This document shows, piece after piece, positions 7,223 to 15,679 of a stretch of DNA of 64,000 nt. Position numbers and translations under genes: made by a program. This DNA comes from AC-37 sp036389295 (GTDB taxonomy: Bacteria > Actinomycetota > Thermoleophilia > Solirubrobacterales > Thermoleophilaceae). The first letter of the stretch is position 1. The number at the start of each line of letters is the position of its first letter. Under the pieces are notes generated by a model. That model was not told where the DNA came from. It ran no database searches and saw only the letters and a program-made list of their open reading frames with translations. The stretch is taken from the NCBI GenBank assembly GCA_036389295.1, contig DASVQB010000024.1, positions 1-64,000 of the forward strand. The letters are read 5' to 3'.

Positions 7223-9013
7223 ATGCGACGTCTCCGCACGCCCGCGCGCGGCGAGCTCCTCGCGTACGGCCTGCTTCTCGCGATCGTCGCGGCGGGCCTC
7301 TACCTGCGCCTGCGCAACAACGGCTACGGCCTCCCGTACGTCTACAACTACGACGAGGCCAACCACTTCACGAACAAGGCCGTCACGTTCTTCAGCGGGG
7401 ACCTCGACCCCGGCTACTACCAGAACCCGTCGGCCTTCACGTACCTCGTCTTCGTCGTGCTGAAGGTCGTCTACGGGCTGCTGAGCCCGGTCTTCCCGCT
7501 CGACGAGGCGACGGTCCGGCGCCAGTTCGTCTACGACCCGACGCCGATCTGGGAGCTGGCCCGCGGGCTCGCGGCCGTGCTGGCGATGGCGGGCGCGGTC
7601 GGCACGTTCCTCGTCGGCCGGCGGGTGTGGGGCCTGCGGGTGGCGGTCGTGGCCGCGGCGATCCTCACGTTCTCGTTCCTGCCGGTCGTCTACTCCCGGA
7701 TCGCGCTGACCGACGTCGGCACGTTCCTGCCGGTCGTGGCGTGCGCGTACTTCACCCTGCGCGCGCACGAGGGCGGGCGCACGCGCGACTACCTGCTGGC
7801 GGGCGCGGCGACCGGCTTCGCGATCGGGTTCAAGTACACGGCGGGCCTCGTGGTGGTGCCGCTGGTCGTGGCGGCCGGGCTGCGCGCCTGGCGCGACGAC
7901 GCGCCCCTGCTGCGGCGGGCCGACCTCCGCGGGATCGTCCTGGCCGGCGTGGCCGCGGTCGTCGCGTTCGCGATCACCACGCCGTTCTTCTTCGTCAAGC
8001 CGATCAGCGCCCTCTACCAGCTGAAGAACCAGGCCGAGGCGGCGGGCGACTCGGCGAAGCTCGGCCAGTCCCAGGAGGGCGGGTTCAGCTACTACCTGAA
8101 GACGCTGACCTGGGGGTTCGGCTGGGCGGCGATCGCGGCGGCCGTGGCCGGCGCCGTGCTGGAGCTGCGCCGCGACCGGGTCCGCGGGCTGCTGCTCGTG
8201 CTGTTCCCGGTCGTCCTGTTCCTCTACATGGGGTCGCAGACGCGGTACTTCGGGCGCTGGCTCCTGCCGATGTACCCGATCCTCGCCCTGCTCGCGGCCG
8301 TCGCGCTGGTGCGGGCGGCGGAGCTGGTCCGCGGCCGGCCCGTCGCGCAGGGGCTGGTGCTGGCCGCCCTCGTGGGGGGCGTCCTCGCCCAGTCGCTCGC
8401 GGCCGACGTCCGCACCTCGGAGGTGCTCGGGAGGGAGGACACCCGCCAGATCGCGCGCGACTTCCTGGAGCGGAACTACGCGGACGACCTGCGCGTGGTG
8501 ATCGAGCCGGGGGTGCCGGACACGTTCTACCGGGTGGTCGGGAGCCGCAACCGGCAGCGCCAGTTCGTGCGCGGGTTCGTGCGCGACGTGCGCCGCAAGT
8601 TCGTCCTCGACGCGCCGCTCGGCGCCGACACCACGTACGCGGCCACGCTGACGCCGGACCTGATCGACCTCTACCGCCAGCAGGGGTTCTGCCTGGTGGT
8701 CACGATGAGCGTGATCCGCGGCCGGGCCGAGAACGCGAAGGTGCCCCAGGCGCTCGAGTACTACCGGAAGCTGGAGCGCGAGTCGCGGCGGATCTTCTAC
8801 GCGAGCCCGTACGACCCGGGTCGCGGCGCGGTCCCGCTGCACTACGACTTCTCGTACAACTACTACCCGACGGCGTTCGCGCGGCCGGGGCCCGAGATCC
8901 GGATCTACCGGCTGAACGACTGCCGGCAGCGCTACGGGAAGGTCCCCGTCGGCCCGCTCGGCACCAGCGGGCTCGACAAGGGCGTGGCGACGAGCTACCG
9001 CACCGCGCAGTAG
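7223..9013 (+). CDS. GT39-like membrane glycosyltransferase
   Basis: A 596-residue polytopic membrane protein of the GT-C fold (dolichyl-phosphate-mannose-protein mannosyltransferase/ArnT-like). The first membrane segment (about 12-28) is followed by an external loop with the acidic pair Asp44-Glu45 in NYDEANHF, the expected catalytic position in this fold. About ten more hydrophobic segments follow, then a C-terminal soluble part of about 190 residues rich in Tyr and Arg. It probably moves a sugar from a lipid-phosphate donor outside the membrane; donor and acceptor are unknown. The ATG at 7223 is chosen over upstream in-frame codons because the -10 box precedes it. It stands alone, divergent from the rib operon. 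Confidence 0.82.
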   Translation: MRRLRTPARGELLAYGLLLAIVAAGLYLRLRNNGYGLPYVYNYDEANHFTNKAVTFFSGDLDPGYYQNPSAFTYLVFVVLKVVYGLLSPVFPLDEATVRRQFVYDPTPIWELARGLAAVLAMAGAVGTFLVGRRVWGLRVAVVAAAILTFSFLPVVYSRIALTDVGTFLPVVACAYFTLRAHEGGRTRDYLLAGAATGFAIGFKYTAGLVVVPLVVAAGLRAWRDDAPLLRRADLRGIVLAGVAAVVAFAITTPFFFVKPISALYQLKNQAEAAGDSAKLGQSQEGGFSYYLKTLTWGFGWAAIAAAVAGAVLELRRDRVRGLLLVLFPVVLFLYMGSQTRYFGRWLLPMYPILALLAAVALVRAAELVRGRPVAQGLVLAALVGGVLAQSLAADVRTSEVLGREDTRQIARDFLERNYADDLRVVIEPGVPDTFYRVVGSRNRQRQFVRGFVRDVRRKFVLDAPLGADTTYAATLTPDLIDLYRQQGFCLVVTMSVIRGRAENAKVPQALEYYRKLERESRRIFYASPYDPGRGAVPLHYDFSYNYYPTAFARPGPEIRIYRLNDCRQRYGKVPVGPLGTSGLDKGVATSYRTAQ

Positions 9014-9031
9014 CGGGCCCGAGCCGGAGCG

Positions 9032-9433
9032 CTACTGCTTGCGCTGCGGGACGATCCGCTCGATCACCCAGTCGTCCTCGGGCTTCGAGAGCGAGACGAC
9101 GAACAGCCGGCCCTTCGTGTTCTCGGCGTTCACCCTGGCCGTCGTGTCGCTCGTGACCTTGACGAAGGTGATCTTCACGGGCTCGCCCTCGAAGCTCTTC
9201 GACCTGGCCTTGCAGTTGTCCTTGGCCTGGCCGTAGGTGTCGCCGCCGTAGTTGTCCTGTAGCGCCTGGGTGCCGAGGAGGTCGCAGGCCTCGGGGCCGT
9301 CGGCCTGCGCGAACTCGCGGACCGTGTCGGCGACCTGCTCGCCCTGCGAGCTGTCGGCGTCGTCGCCGCCGCACGCCGCGAGCGCCAGCGCGCAGGCGGC
9401 CGCCGCGGCGATCGTCGGGAGTCGAGCCGTCAC
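9032..9433 (-). CDS. Small predicted lipoprotein
   Basis: 133 residues beginning with a lipoprotein signal: MTARLPTIAAAAACALALAACGG, with a lipobox ALAAC and lipidated Cys at about 21. The mature part contains one Cys pair (Cys50 in EACDLL and Cys74 in DNCKAR) and ends in beta-rich segments, somewhat like small NTF2-type lipoproteins of actinobacteria. Function unknown. The GTG start lies 7 bases after a TAACCT box on the minus strand. It converges with the GT39-like gene. Confidence 0.8.
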   Translation of the reverse strand: MTARLPTIAAAAACALALAACGGDDADSSQGEQVADTVREFAQADGPEACDLLGTQALQDNYGGDTYGQAKDNCKARSKSFEGEPVKITFVKVTSDTTARVNAENTKGRLFVVSLSKPEDDWVIERIVPQRKQ

Positions 9434-9440
9434 GGGGGCG

Positions 9441-9446
9441 AGGTTA
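9441..9446 (-). promoter_or_regulatory. -10 box TAACCT for the lipoprotein gene
   Basis: The minus-strand TAACCT is followed by 7 bases and the GTG start at 9433; leaderless promoter inferred. Confidence 0.5.
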
Positions 9447-9511
9447 CCGGCGCCCCGCGGGTCGCCGGCCGCGCCGGCTACGGCGCCCCCGCGGGTTGCC
9501 GGTCGCGCTGG

Positions 9512-9805
9512 CTACGTCAGGTCGTCGACGACGTCCTCGACGCAGTCGGGCGGGGGGACGATCCCGTTGCAGCGATACGGCTGGCCGTTCGGGTCGTCGT
9601 GGACGATCGTGTTGCCGCCGGGCGTCGCCTTCGCGCAGACGATCCCGTTGCCGTTCCTGTCCTCCTCGGTCGCCACGAGGAACACCAGCGGCGCGTAGCC
9701 GTCCGGGCAGCGCGCCAGCAGCGTGTCGTCGGCCTGCGCCGGTGCCGCCGACGCCGCCAGCGCCAGCGCCGCGGCCGAGACGGGCAGCACGAGGTACCGC
9801 TTCAT
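9512..9805 (-). CDS. Small secreted protein, excalibur-like
   Basis: 97 residues with a clear signal peptide (MKRYLVLPVSAAALALAASAAPAQA). The mature 70 residues contain four Cys and the stretch DRNGNGIVCAK, which resembles the calcium-binding DxDxDGxxC core of excalibur-type domains. The remaining sequence is Pro- and Asp-rich. Unlike most genes nearby it has a strong ribosome binding site, GAGGGGGGAT, a few bases before the ATG at 9805. Role unknown; probably extracellular. Confidence 0.75.
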   Translation of the reverse strand: MKRYLVLPVSAAALALAASAAPAQADDTLLARCPDGYAPLVFLVATEEDRNGNGIVCAKATPGGNTIVHDDPNGQPYRCNGIVPPPDCVEDVVDDLT

Positions 9806-9913
9806 CGTCCATCCCCCCTCAATAGATCCCTACCGTGCAAATACTCTAGATCATTCTCGCGGGGACCGGTGCCGCGGTCGGGCGCCCGGCCGGGCATCGC
9901 GGCGCCCCTCGGC

Positions 9914-9919
9914 TAGCCT
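9914..9919 (+). promoter_or_regulatory. -10 box TAGCCT for the GT2 operon
   Basis: TAGCCT ends 13 bases before the ATG at 9933, at the head of the GT2-methyltransferase-flippase operon. Confidence 0.45.
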
Positions 9920-9932
9920 CTGCGCCGGGCGC

Positions 9933-10991
9933 ATGAAGCTGATCATCCAGATCCCCTGCCTCGACGAGGAGGACCAGCTGCCGACGACGCTCGGCGACCT
10001 CCCGCGCCACGTGGACGGGTTCGACTCGGTCGAGTGGCTGATAGTCGACGACGGCTCGACCGACCGGACGGTCGAGGTCGCGCGGGAGCACGGCGTGGAC
10101 CACGTGGTCCGGCTGACGAACAACAAGGGGCTCGCCACGGCGTTCCAGGCGGGGCTCGACGCCTGCCTGAAGCTCGGCGCCGACGTGGTCGTCAACACCG
10201 ACGCCGACAACCAGTACAGCGCCGACGACATCCCGAAGCTGGTCGCGCCGATCCTGGCCGGGCACGCGGACATGGTCGTCGGCGACCGCGTGGTCGAGTC
10301 GATCGAGCACTTCTCGCCGCTGAAGAAGTCGCTCCAGCGGCTCGGCAGCGCGGTGGTCCGGCGGGCGTCGGAGACCGACGTGCCCGACACCACCTCGGGC
10401 TTCCGCGCCTACAACCGCGAGGCGGCGATCCAGGTCCAGGTCGTCTCGAAGTACACCTACACGCTCGAGACGATCATCCAGGCGGGCAAGATGCTGGTGG
10501 CGGTCGACCACACGCCGATCCGCACGAACCCGAAGACCCGCGAGTCGCGGCTGTTCGGCTCGATGTGGGCCTACGTGCGGCGGAACATGGTCTCGATCTT
10601 CCGGATCTACTCGCTGTACGAGCCGCTGCGGGTGTTCATGACGGCGGCCGCGATCGTCGGGCTCGGCGCGCTCGTCATCTGGGGCCGGTTCATCTGGTTC
10701 TACGTGGTGGAGAACGAGGGGGCCGGGCACGTCCAGTCGCTGATCCTCGGCGCAGTGCTGTTCATCGCGGCCGTGCAGCTCGCGGCGCTCGGCGTGATGG
10801 GGGACATCCTGGCCGGCAGCCGGGTGCTCCAGCAGCGGATCCTCGAGCGCGTGCGGCGCGTGGAGCTGCGGCTCGGCGTCGAGCCGTCGCACTACGAGCC
10901 GGGCGCGCGCGGCGGGCGGCCGCCGACCACCGGCGCGGACTCCGGCCGGGCCACCGGGACGACCGAGGAGCGGGAGGCCGTGAAGCTGTGA
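9933..10991 (+). CDS. GT2 glycosyltransferase with membrane anchor
   Basis: A 352-residue family 2 glycosyltransferase like dolichol-phosphate mannose synthases and their bacterial relatives. The GT-A domain has IVDDGSTDRT (about 38-47) and the metal site NTDADNQY (about 86), and ends near residue 225. Two hydrophobic segments follow (about 228-250 and 265-290), then a cytosolic Arg-rich tail. It probably transfers a sugar to a polyprenyl phosphate on the inner face. The ATG at 9933 starts MKLIIQIPCLDEE, the correct fold beginning. It overlaps the next gene by four bases (GTGA). Confidence 0.87.
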   Translation: MKLIIQIPCLDEEDQLPTTLGDLPRHVDGFDSVEWLIVDDGSTDRTVEVAREHGVDHVVRLTNNKGLATAFQAGLDACLKLGADVVVNTDADNQYSADDIPKLVAPILAGHADMVVGDRVVESIEHFSPLKKSLQRLGSAVVRRASETDVPDTTSGFRAYNREAAIQVQVVSKYTYTLETIIQAGKMLVAVDHTPIRTNPKTRESRLFGSMWAYVRRNMVSIFRIYSLYEPLRVFMTAAAIVGLGALVIWGRFIWFYVVENEGAGHVQSLILGAVLFIAAVQLAALGVMGDILAGSRVLQQRILERVRRVELRLGVEPSHYEPGARGGRPPTTGADSGRATGTTEEREAVKL

Positions 10992-11605
10992 GCACGGCCC
11001 CGGCCGACGTCCCGACCGGCAACCTCACCGACAAGTACAACGCCACCAACCCGGTCTTCCGGCGGCTGATGGCGGGGTTCCAGGAGGCGCTGGACGACCT
11101 CTGGGCGAAGGCGTCGCCGAGGTCGGTCCTCGACGTCGGCTGCGGCGAGGGCGTGCTCACGTGCGAGTGGGCCGACCGGCTCGACGGCGGCCGGATCGTC
11201 GGCATCGACCTCGACGACCCCAAGCTCCAGGCCGAGTGGGAGACGCGACGGCGGCCGAACCTCGAGTACCGGGCCGAGGAGGCGACGTCGCTGTCGTTCG
11301 CCGACGACGAGTTCGACATGGCGAGCGCGATCGAGGTGCTCGAGCACGTGCCGGACCCGGAGGCGACGCTCTCCGAGATGGCGCGCGTGGCCGAGCGGCA
11401 CCTGCTCGTGTCGGTCCCGCGCGAGCCGATGTGGCGGATGCTCAACATGGCCCGCGGCGCGTACTGGGGCAAGCTCGGCAACACGCCCGGCCACGTGAAC
11501 CACTGGAGCAGGGTGGGCTTCGTCTCGCTGCTGTCGCGCTACGGGACGGTGGAGGAGGTTCGCACGCCTTTGCCGTGGACGATGGCGCTTGTCCGAGTCG
11601 GCTGA
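10988..11605 (+). CDS. SAM-dependent methyltransferase
   Basis: 205 residues of the class I methyltransferase fold. VLDVGCGEGVLT (about 42-53) is the SAM-binding loop, GIDLDD ends strand 2, and AIEVLEHVPDPEATL is the motif after strand 4 typical of the UbiE/type 11 family. It starts at a GTG overlapping the upstream stop (GTGA) and ends inside the flippase gene. The operon context suggests it methylates a glycan or lipid carrier intermediate; the substrate is not predictable. Confidence 0.87.
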   Translation: MSTAPADVPTGNLTDKYNATNPVFRRLMAGFQEALDDLWAKASPRSVLDVGCGEGVLTCEWADRLDGGRIVGIDLDDPKLQAEWETRRRPNLEYRAEEATSLSFADDEFDMASAIEVLEHVPDPEATLSEMARVAERHLLVSVPREPMWRMLNMARGAYWGKLGNTPGHVNHWSRVGFVSLLSRYGTVEEVRTPLPWTMALVRVG

Positions 11606-12980
11606 GCGGAGCGGCTCGTACGGGCGCGGCGCCGCGATCCTGTCGGTCGGGATCGGGGTCACCGGCCTCGTCACCTACGCGTACTTTTCGCTCGCCAGCC
11701 ACTCGCTGAGCGACGACGACTACGGCGGGATCACGCTGCTGTGGTCGGCGGTGTTCGTGGTGGTCTCGATCCTGTACCGGCCGGTCGAGCAGCTCCTGTC
11801 GCGGACGATCGCCGAGCGCGACGAGCGCGGCCAGCCGGGCTCGTCGCACCTGCGGGTCGCGGCCACGATCCAGCTCGCGCTCGGGGCCGTGTTCGCGCTG
11901 GCCGCCCTGGTGCTGCGAGGCCCGATCGAGGACGACCTGTTCGAGGGCTCGTCGACCCTCTACTGGGTGCTGATCGCGGCCGTGCTCGGCTACGCCGCGA
12001 GCTACTTCGCCCGCGGCTTCCTGGCCGGCAACCGCCGCTTCGGCCTGTACGGCGGGCTCGTGTTCATGGAGGCGATCTCGCGCGTGATGTTCGCCGTCGC
12101 GGTGACCGTGGGGATCGCGGACGGGCAGTCGGCGGTCGCGCTCGGCATCGTGGCCGCGCCGCTGTTCTCCCTGACGGTGGTGCCGTGGGCGCTCGGGCGG
12201 CGGCTGCGGGCGGGCGCGGGGGGCGGCTCGGACGATGCCGGCGGGGCGGGGGGCGACGAGGACTTCGGCCCGCCGGGCCCGAGCGGCGAGGCCGCCGAGC
12301 CGGCCGAGGCCGAGTTCACGCTCGCGCACGGCGCCGGCTTCGCCGCGGCCGTGCTCACGATCATGCTCGCCGAGCAGACGTTCCTGAACGCCGGCCCGCT
12401 TCTCGTGAAGGCGACCGAGGGAGAGCGCGGCGCCGCCCTGGCCGGCTTCGCCTTCAACGTCCTGCTGATCGCTCGGGCGCCGCTCCAGCTCTTCCAGGCG
12501 GTCCAGACGTCGATCCTGCCGCACCTGACGAAGCTGAGCACGAGCGGCCAGGACGACCCGTTCCGGCGCAGCGTGACCGTGACCCTCCGCGCGATCGCCG
12601 CGTTCGCCGCGGTGGTGGCCGTCGTGATGGTCGCGGCCGGCCCGGCGGTCATGGAGCTGTTCTTCGGCGAGAGCGACGAGTACGACCGCGGCGGCCTCAC
12701 GCTCGTGGCGGTCGGCATGGGCCTCTACCTGGCCGCGGCCACGCTCAACCAGGCGGCGCTGGCCCGCGCCCGGACGCGCCAGGCGGCGGTCTGCTGGGTC
12801 TCATCCGCCGCCGCGTTCGTGGCGATGCTGCTGCTGCCCGGCTTCGACAGCCCGGTCCTCCAGCTCGAGATCGCCTACGTGGCGGGTGCGCTGCTGCTCT
12901 GCGCCCTGCTGTACGGGCTGTACCGCCGGCCGGCGCCGGCTTCGCGCCCGCCCGGGCCGGCTTCGCGCCCGCCGGCCTAG
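11589..12980 (+). CDS. Polysaccharide flippase-like membrane protein
   Basis: 463 residues with 12 or so hydrophobic segments in the arrangement of Wzx/MATE-like polysaccharide exporters. A cytosolic loop of about 50 residues (about 205-250), rich in Gly, Asp and Glu, splits the protein into two halves. It probably flips the lipid-linked sugar made by the two genes before it. The TTG start overlaps the methyltransferase by 17 bases. The C-terminus repeats PASRPPG/PASRPPA because of an 18-bp duplication at the gene end. Confidence 0.82.
   Translation: MSESAERSGSYGRGAAILSVGIGVTGLVTYAYFSLASHSLSDDDYGGITLLWSAVFVVVSILYRPVEQLLSRTIAERDERGQPGSSHLRVAATIQLALGAVFALAALVLRGPIEDDLFEGSSTLYWVLIAAVLGYAASYFARGFLAGNRRFGLYGGLVFMEAISRVMFAVAVTVGIADGQSAVALGIVAAPLFSLTVVPWALGRRLRAGAGGGSDDAGGAGGDEDFGPPGPSGEAAEPAEAEFTLAHGAGFAAAVLTIMLAEQTFLNAGPLLVKATEGERGAALAGFAFNVLLIARAPLQLFQAVQTSILPHLTKLSTSGQDDPFRRSVTVTLRAIAAFAAVVAVVMVAAGPAVMELFFGESDEYDRGGLTLVAVGMGLYLAAATLNQAALARARTRQAAVCWVSSAAAFVAMLLLPGFDSPVLQLEIAYVAGALLLCALLYGLYRRPAPASRPPGPASRPPA
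12935..12973 (+). repeat. 18-bp direct repeat at the flippase 3' end
   Basis: GCCGGCTTCGCGCCCGCC occurs at 12935-12952 and 12956-12973 (period 21), in frame, duplicating seven codons just before the stop. Confidence 0.75.
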
Positions 12981-13204
12981 ATCGGGAGCAGCATGCTGCC
13001 GCCGCAGTTGCGGCACTCGACGTTCGCGGTGTCGGACATCCGGGCGATCGTCGAGTGGGCGCCGCACGAGGGGCAGTCGGAGCGGAGCTCGAAGCGGTGC
13101 AGGCAGTAGACGCAGCGGAAGCGGCCGGGCAGGTTCGTCGGGCTGAGCCAGGGCTCCCCGCAGGCGGGGCAGGAGGGCCGCGGAAGGGTGGACGCACGCT
13201 CCAT
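12977..13204 (-). CDS. Small zinc-ribbon protein (YfgJ-like)
   Basis: 75 residues with four CxxC pairs (Cys12/15, 31/34, 44/47, 64/67), enough for two zinc ribbons. The layout resembles the YfgJ family (zinc-ribbons, PF07191) of unknown function. Its TAG stop and the TAG stop of the convergent flippase gene share the palindromic CTAG at 12977-12980. The ATG at 13204 follows an imperfect GGGGTTTGTACACCCC dyad at 13209-13224. Confidence 0.78.
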   Translation of the reverse strand: MERASTLPRPSCPACGEPWLSPTNLPGRFRCVYCLHRFELRSDCPSCGAHSTIARMSDTANVECRNCGGSMLLPI

Positions 13205-13246
13205 GTGGGGGGTTTGTACACCCCTGGGCGGCCGGCGTAACCCCGG

Positions 13247-14551
13247 TCAACCCGCCAATGTGAGGCGTGCCACGTAGAAGCCGTCGGTGCCGTCGCGGTG
13301 GGGGAGGAGGCGGAGCCGGCGCTCGACCCGCAGGCCGGGGCGGTCCCGGAGGAGAGCCTCGACCTGCCGCTCGTTCTCGAGCGGCGAGATCGTGCACGTC
13401 GAGTAGACGAGCGCGCCGCCTGGGCGGAGCTGCGCGAGCGCGGCGTCGAGCAGCTCGCGCTGGAGGGTCGCCAGCTCGCGCACCGTGTCGGGCGACTTGC
13501 GCCAGCGGGCGTCGGGCCGCGACTGGAGGGTGCCGAGGTCGGAGCACGGCGCGTCGAGCAGCACGCGGTCGAAGCCGGCGGGGTCGACCGGCTCGCGGGC
13601 GTCCGCGGTCCGGACCTCGACGATCGCCGCGCCCAGGCGGGCGGCGTTCCGGCGCGTGGCCTCGGCGCGGCCCGGGTCGAGCTCGAGCGACACGACCTCG
13701 CCCCGGTCCTCCATCAGCGCGGCCAGGTGGGTCGACTTGGCGCCCGGCGCGGCGCACATGTCGAGCACGCGCTCGCCGGGCAGCGGGTCGAGCACGCGCG
13801 AGACGAGCATCGACGCGCGCGACTGAGGCATCAGGAGGCCGCGCTCGAAGATGTCCGAGCCGTGGACGTCGAACGGTGCGTCCAGCACCAGTCCCTCGGG
13901 CAGGTCGAGCCCGCCGGTCGCGGCCGCGGGGCCGGCGGCGACGCCGAGCTCGGCGAGCAGATCGAGCAGCTCGCCCGGCGTGGTCCGCAGCGCGTTCGCC
14001 CTGACGGCGCTCTCGGCCGGCTCGTTGTCGCGCGCCATGAGCGCCAGCGCCTCCTCGGCGCCGAGCGCGTCCCACCACGTGCGGGCGAGCCAGTCGGGGT
14101 GCGAGTGCGCGATCGCCGCCTCCTCCGGCGAGCCGTCGCCGAGCCCGGCCGCGAGCCCGCCGGCCTCCCGGCCCGCGCGCCGCATCACCGCGTTGGCGAA
14201 GCCGGCCGCCCGCGGGCTCCCCGCCTTCACGAGCTCCACCGTCTGGTCGACCGCCGCGCGGTCCGGCACGCCGTCGAGCCACACGATCTGGAGGACGCCG
14301 AGCCGCAGCGCGTCGCGGACGTCGGGCTGGATCCGGTCGAGCGGCCGGTCGGACAGCCGCTCGAGCACCCAGTCGAGCGTCCGCAGCCGCTGGACCGCTT
14401 CGTACGCGAGTCGCTGGGCGAACGCGCGCTCGCGCGGGTCGAGCCCCGCCCGGTCGGCCTCGCCGCGGAAGGCCCGGTCGGCGTAGGCGCCCTCGCGGAG
14501 CACCCGGCCGAGCACCCGGTGGGCGACGACCCGCGCCGGCGAAGCGCCCAC
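13247..14551 (-). CDS. rsmB: 16S rRNA m5C967 methyltransferase
   Basis: 434 residues: an N-terminal NusB-like RNA-binding domain (about 1-135) and a C-terminal methyltransferase. SAM-binding VLDMCAAPGAKSTHLA (about 262), the catalytic pair in DAPCSDLG (about 335) and STCTISPLENE (about 385) match RsmB/Sun. The GTG start at 14551 lies 94 bases after the fmt stop, and an inverted repeat occupies that gap. With fmt it keeps the common fmt-rsmB order, while def and priA are about 13 kb away. Confidence 0.94.
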   Translation of the reverse strand: MGASPARVVAHRVLGRVLREGAYADRAFRGEADRAGLDPRERAFAQRLAYEAVQRLRTLDWVLERLSDRPLDRIQPDVRDALRLGVLQIVWLDGVPDRAAVDQTVELVKAGSPRAAGFANAVMRRAGREAGGLAAGLGDGSPEEAAIAHSHPDWLARTWWDALGAEEALALMARDNEPAESAVRANALRTTPGELLDLLAELGVAAGPAAATGGLDLPEGLVLDAPFDVHGSDIFERGLLMPQSRASMLVSRVLDPLPGERVLDMCAAPGAKSTHLAALMEDRGEVVSLELDPGRAEATRRNAARLGAAIVEVRTADAREPVDPAGFDRVLLDAPCSDLGTLQSRPDARWRKSPDTVRELATLQRELLDAALAQLRPGGALVYSTCTISPLENERQVEALLRDRPGLRVERRLRLLPHRDGTDGFYVARLTLAG

Positions 14552-14580
14552 TATCCGGCCGCCACGCCGGGAGGGACGTG

Positions 14581-14626
14581 CGAACGTCCATTTCGCCCCC
14601 TTATGCGGTGGTCAAATGGACGTTCG
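14581..14626 (-). promoter_or_regulatory. Perfect 13-bp inverted repeat between fmt and rsmB
   Basis: CGAACGTCCATTT (14581-14593) and its exact complement AAATGGACGTTCG (14614-14626) flank a 20-base centre. The element fills most of the fmt-rsmB spacer. It has no T tract and so is not a typical terminator. It could be an operator for a dimeric regulator or an mRNA hairpin 30 bases before the rsmB start. Confidence 0.7.
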
Positions 14627-14645
14627 ATTCCGGGTGGGCGGCTCG

Positions 14646-15587
14646 TCACCCGGCGAGCCGGGCGCCGTGGCCGCGCAGGTACGCCGCCGCGTCCATCGGT
14701 CGGCCGCCGGCCGGCTGGACCTCGATCATCTCGAGCGGGCCGTCGGCGCAGCCGTAGAGGAGCCGGCCGTCGACGGCGGCGACGGCGCCCGGCGGAGGGG
14801 AGTCGCCGGGGCGCGGGGCGGCGCCGCCCGGAAGGGCCTCGCCCGGCTCCGCCGCCACGGCCGCGCGGCGCACTCCGAGCCGCTCGCCGTCCGGCAGCTC
14901 CAGGAAGGTCCCGACGTGCGGGTTCAGGGCCCGCACCCGGCGTGCCGCCGCGGCGGCGTCGAGCGAGCCGTCGAGCCGCCGGTCGTCCGGGCCGATCTTC
15001 GGCGCGATCGTGACCCCGTCCTCGGTCTGCTCCTCGAACGGGGGCCGCGTGTCGAGCGCCTCGACCAGCAGCTCGCCGCCGAGCTTCGCGAGCCGGGCCG
15101 AGAGCGAGCCGAAGTCGTCGCCCGGCTCGATCGGCTCGACCCGCTGCAGGCAGACCGGCCCGGCGTCCATCTCCATGATCGGCCGCATGATCGAGACGCC
15201 CGTCTCCTCGTCGCCGGCGTCGATCGAGCGCTCGATCGGGGCCGCCCCGCGCCAGCGCGGCAGGAGCGACGGGTGCACGTTGAGCATCGGGTGCTCGGAC
15301 AGGAGCGGCTCCTTGATCAGCGCGCCGTAGGCGCAGATGCAGACCGACTCGGGCTCCGCGGCGGAGATGGCGGCCCGCGCCTCGTCGGAGTTCACGCTCT
15401 CGGGCTGGATCGTCTCGATCCCGAGCGCCCGGGCGGCCTCCGCGACCGGCGGCGGGGACAGCCGCCGCCCGCGCCCGCGCGGCCGGTCGGGCCGGGTGAC
15501 CACGAGCACGGGTCGGTGCGGGGAGTCCGCGAGCCGGTCCAGGACCGAGACGGCGAAGTCGGAGGTTCCGAGGTAGACGGTGCGCAC
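14646..15587 (-). CDS. fmt: Methionyl-tRNA formyltransferase
   Basis: 313 residues. Formylates initiator methionyl-tRNA using 10-formyl-tetrahydrofolate. The N-terminal domain has YLGTSDFAVSVL, the catalytic region NVHPSLLPRWRGAAPIERSI (about 102-121) and the DAGPV stretch; the C-terminal OB-like domain follows from about residue 205. The GTG start at 15587 lies 9 bases after a TACGCT box. It works upstream of def, found at 707. Divergent from the fakA-like gene. Confidence 0.95.
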   Translation of the reverse strand: MRTVYLGTSDFAVSVLDRLADSPHRPVLVVTRPDRPRGRGRRLSPPPVAEAARALGIETIQPESVNSDEARAAISAAEPESVCICAYGALIKEPLLSEHPMLNVHPSLLPRWRGAAPIERSIDAGDEETGVSIMRPIMEMDAGPVCLQRVEPIEPGDDFGSLSARLAKLGGELLVEALDTRPPFEEQTEDGVTIAPKIGPDDRRLDGSLDAAAAARRVRALNPHVGTFLELPDGERLGVRRAAVAAEPGEALPGGAAPRPGDSPPPGAVAAVDGRLLYGCADGPLEMIEVQPAGGRPMDAAAYLRGHGARLAG

Positions 15588-15596
15588 GCGCGGCGG

Positions 15597-15602
15597 AGCG
15601 TA
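15597..15602 (-). promoter_or_regulatory. -10 box TACGCT for fmt
   Basis: The minus-strand TACGCT ends 9 bases before the GTG start of fmt; leaderless configuration inferred. Confidence 0.4.
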
Positions 15603-15679
15603 GCCCCGCGGGCCGCGGGCCGCCGCCCGGCGGGCCCTCCCGCGAGGGGCCGCTCCGCCCGGGGGTGTAGAACATGCGC

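Noticed and set aside
13209..13224. GGGGTTTGTACACCCC as an operator before the zinc-ribbon gene
   Set aside because: Imperfect arms and no spacing or repeat to support it; mentioned only with the gene.
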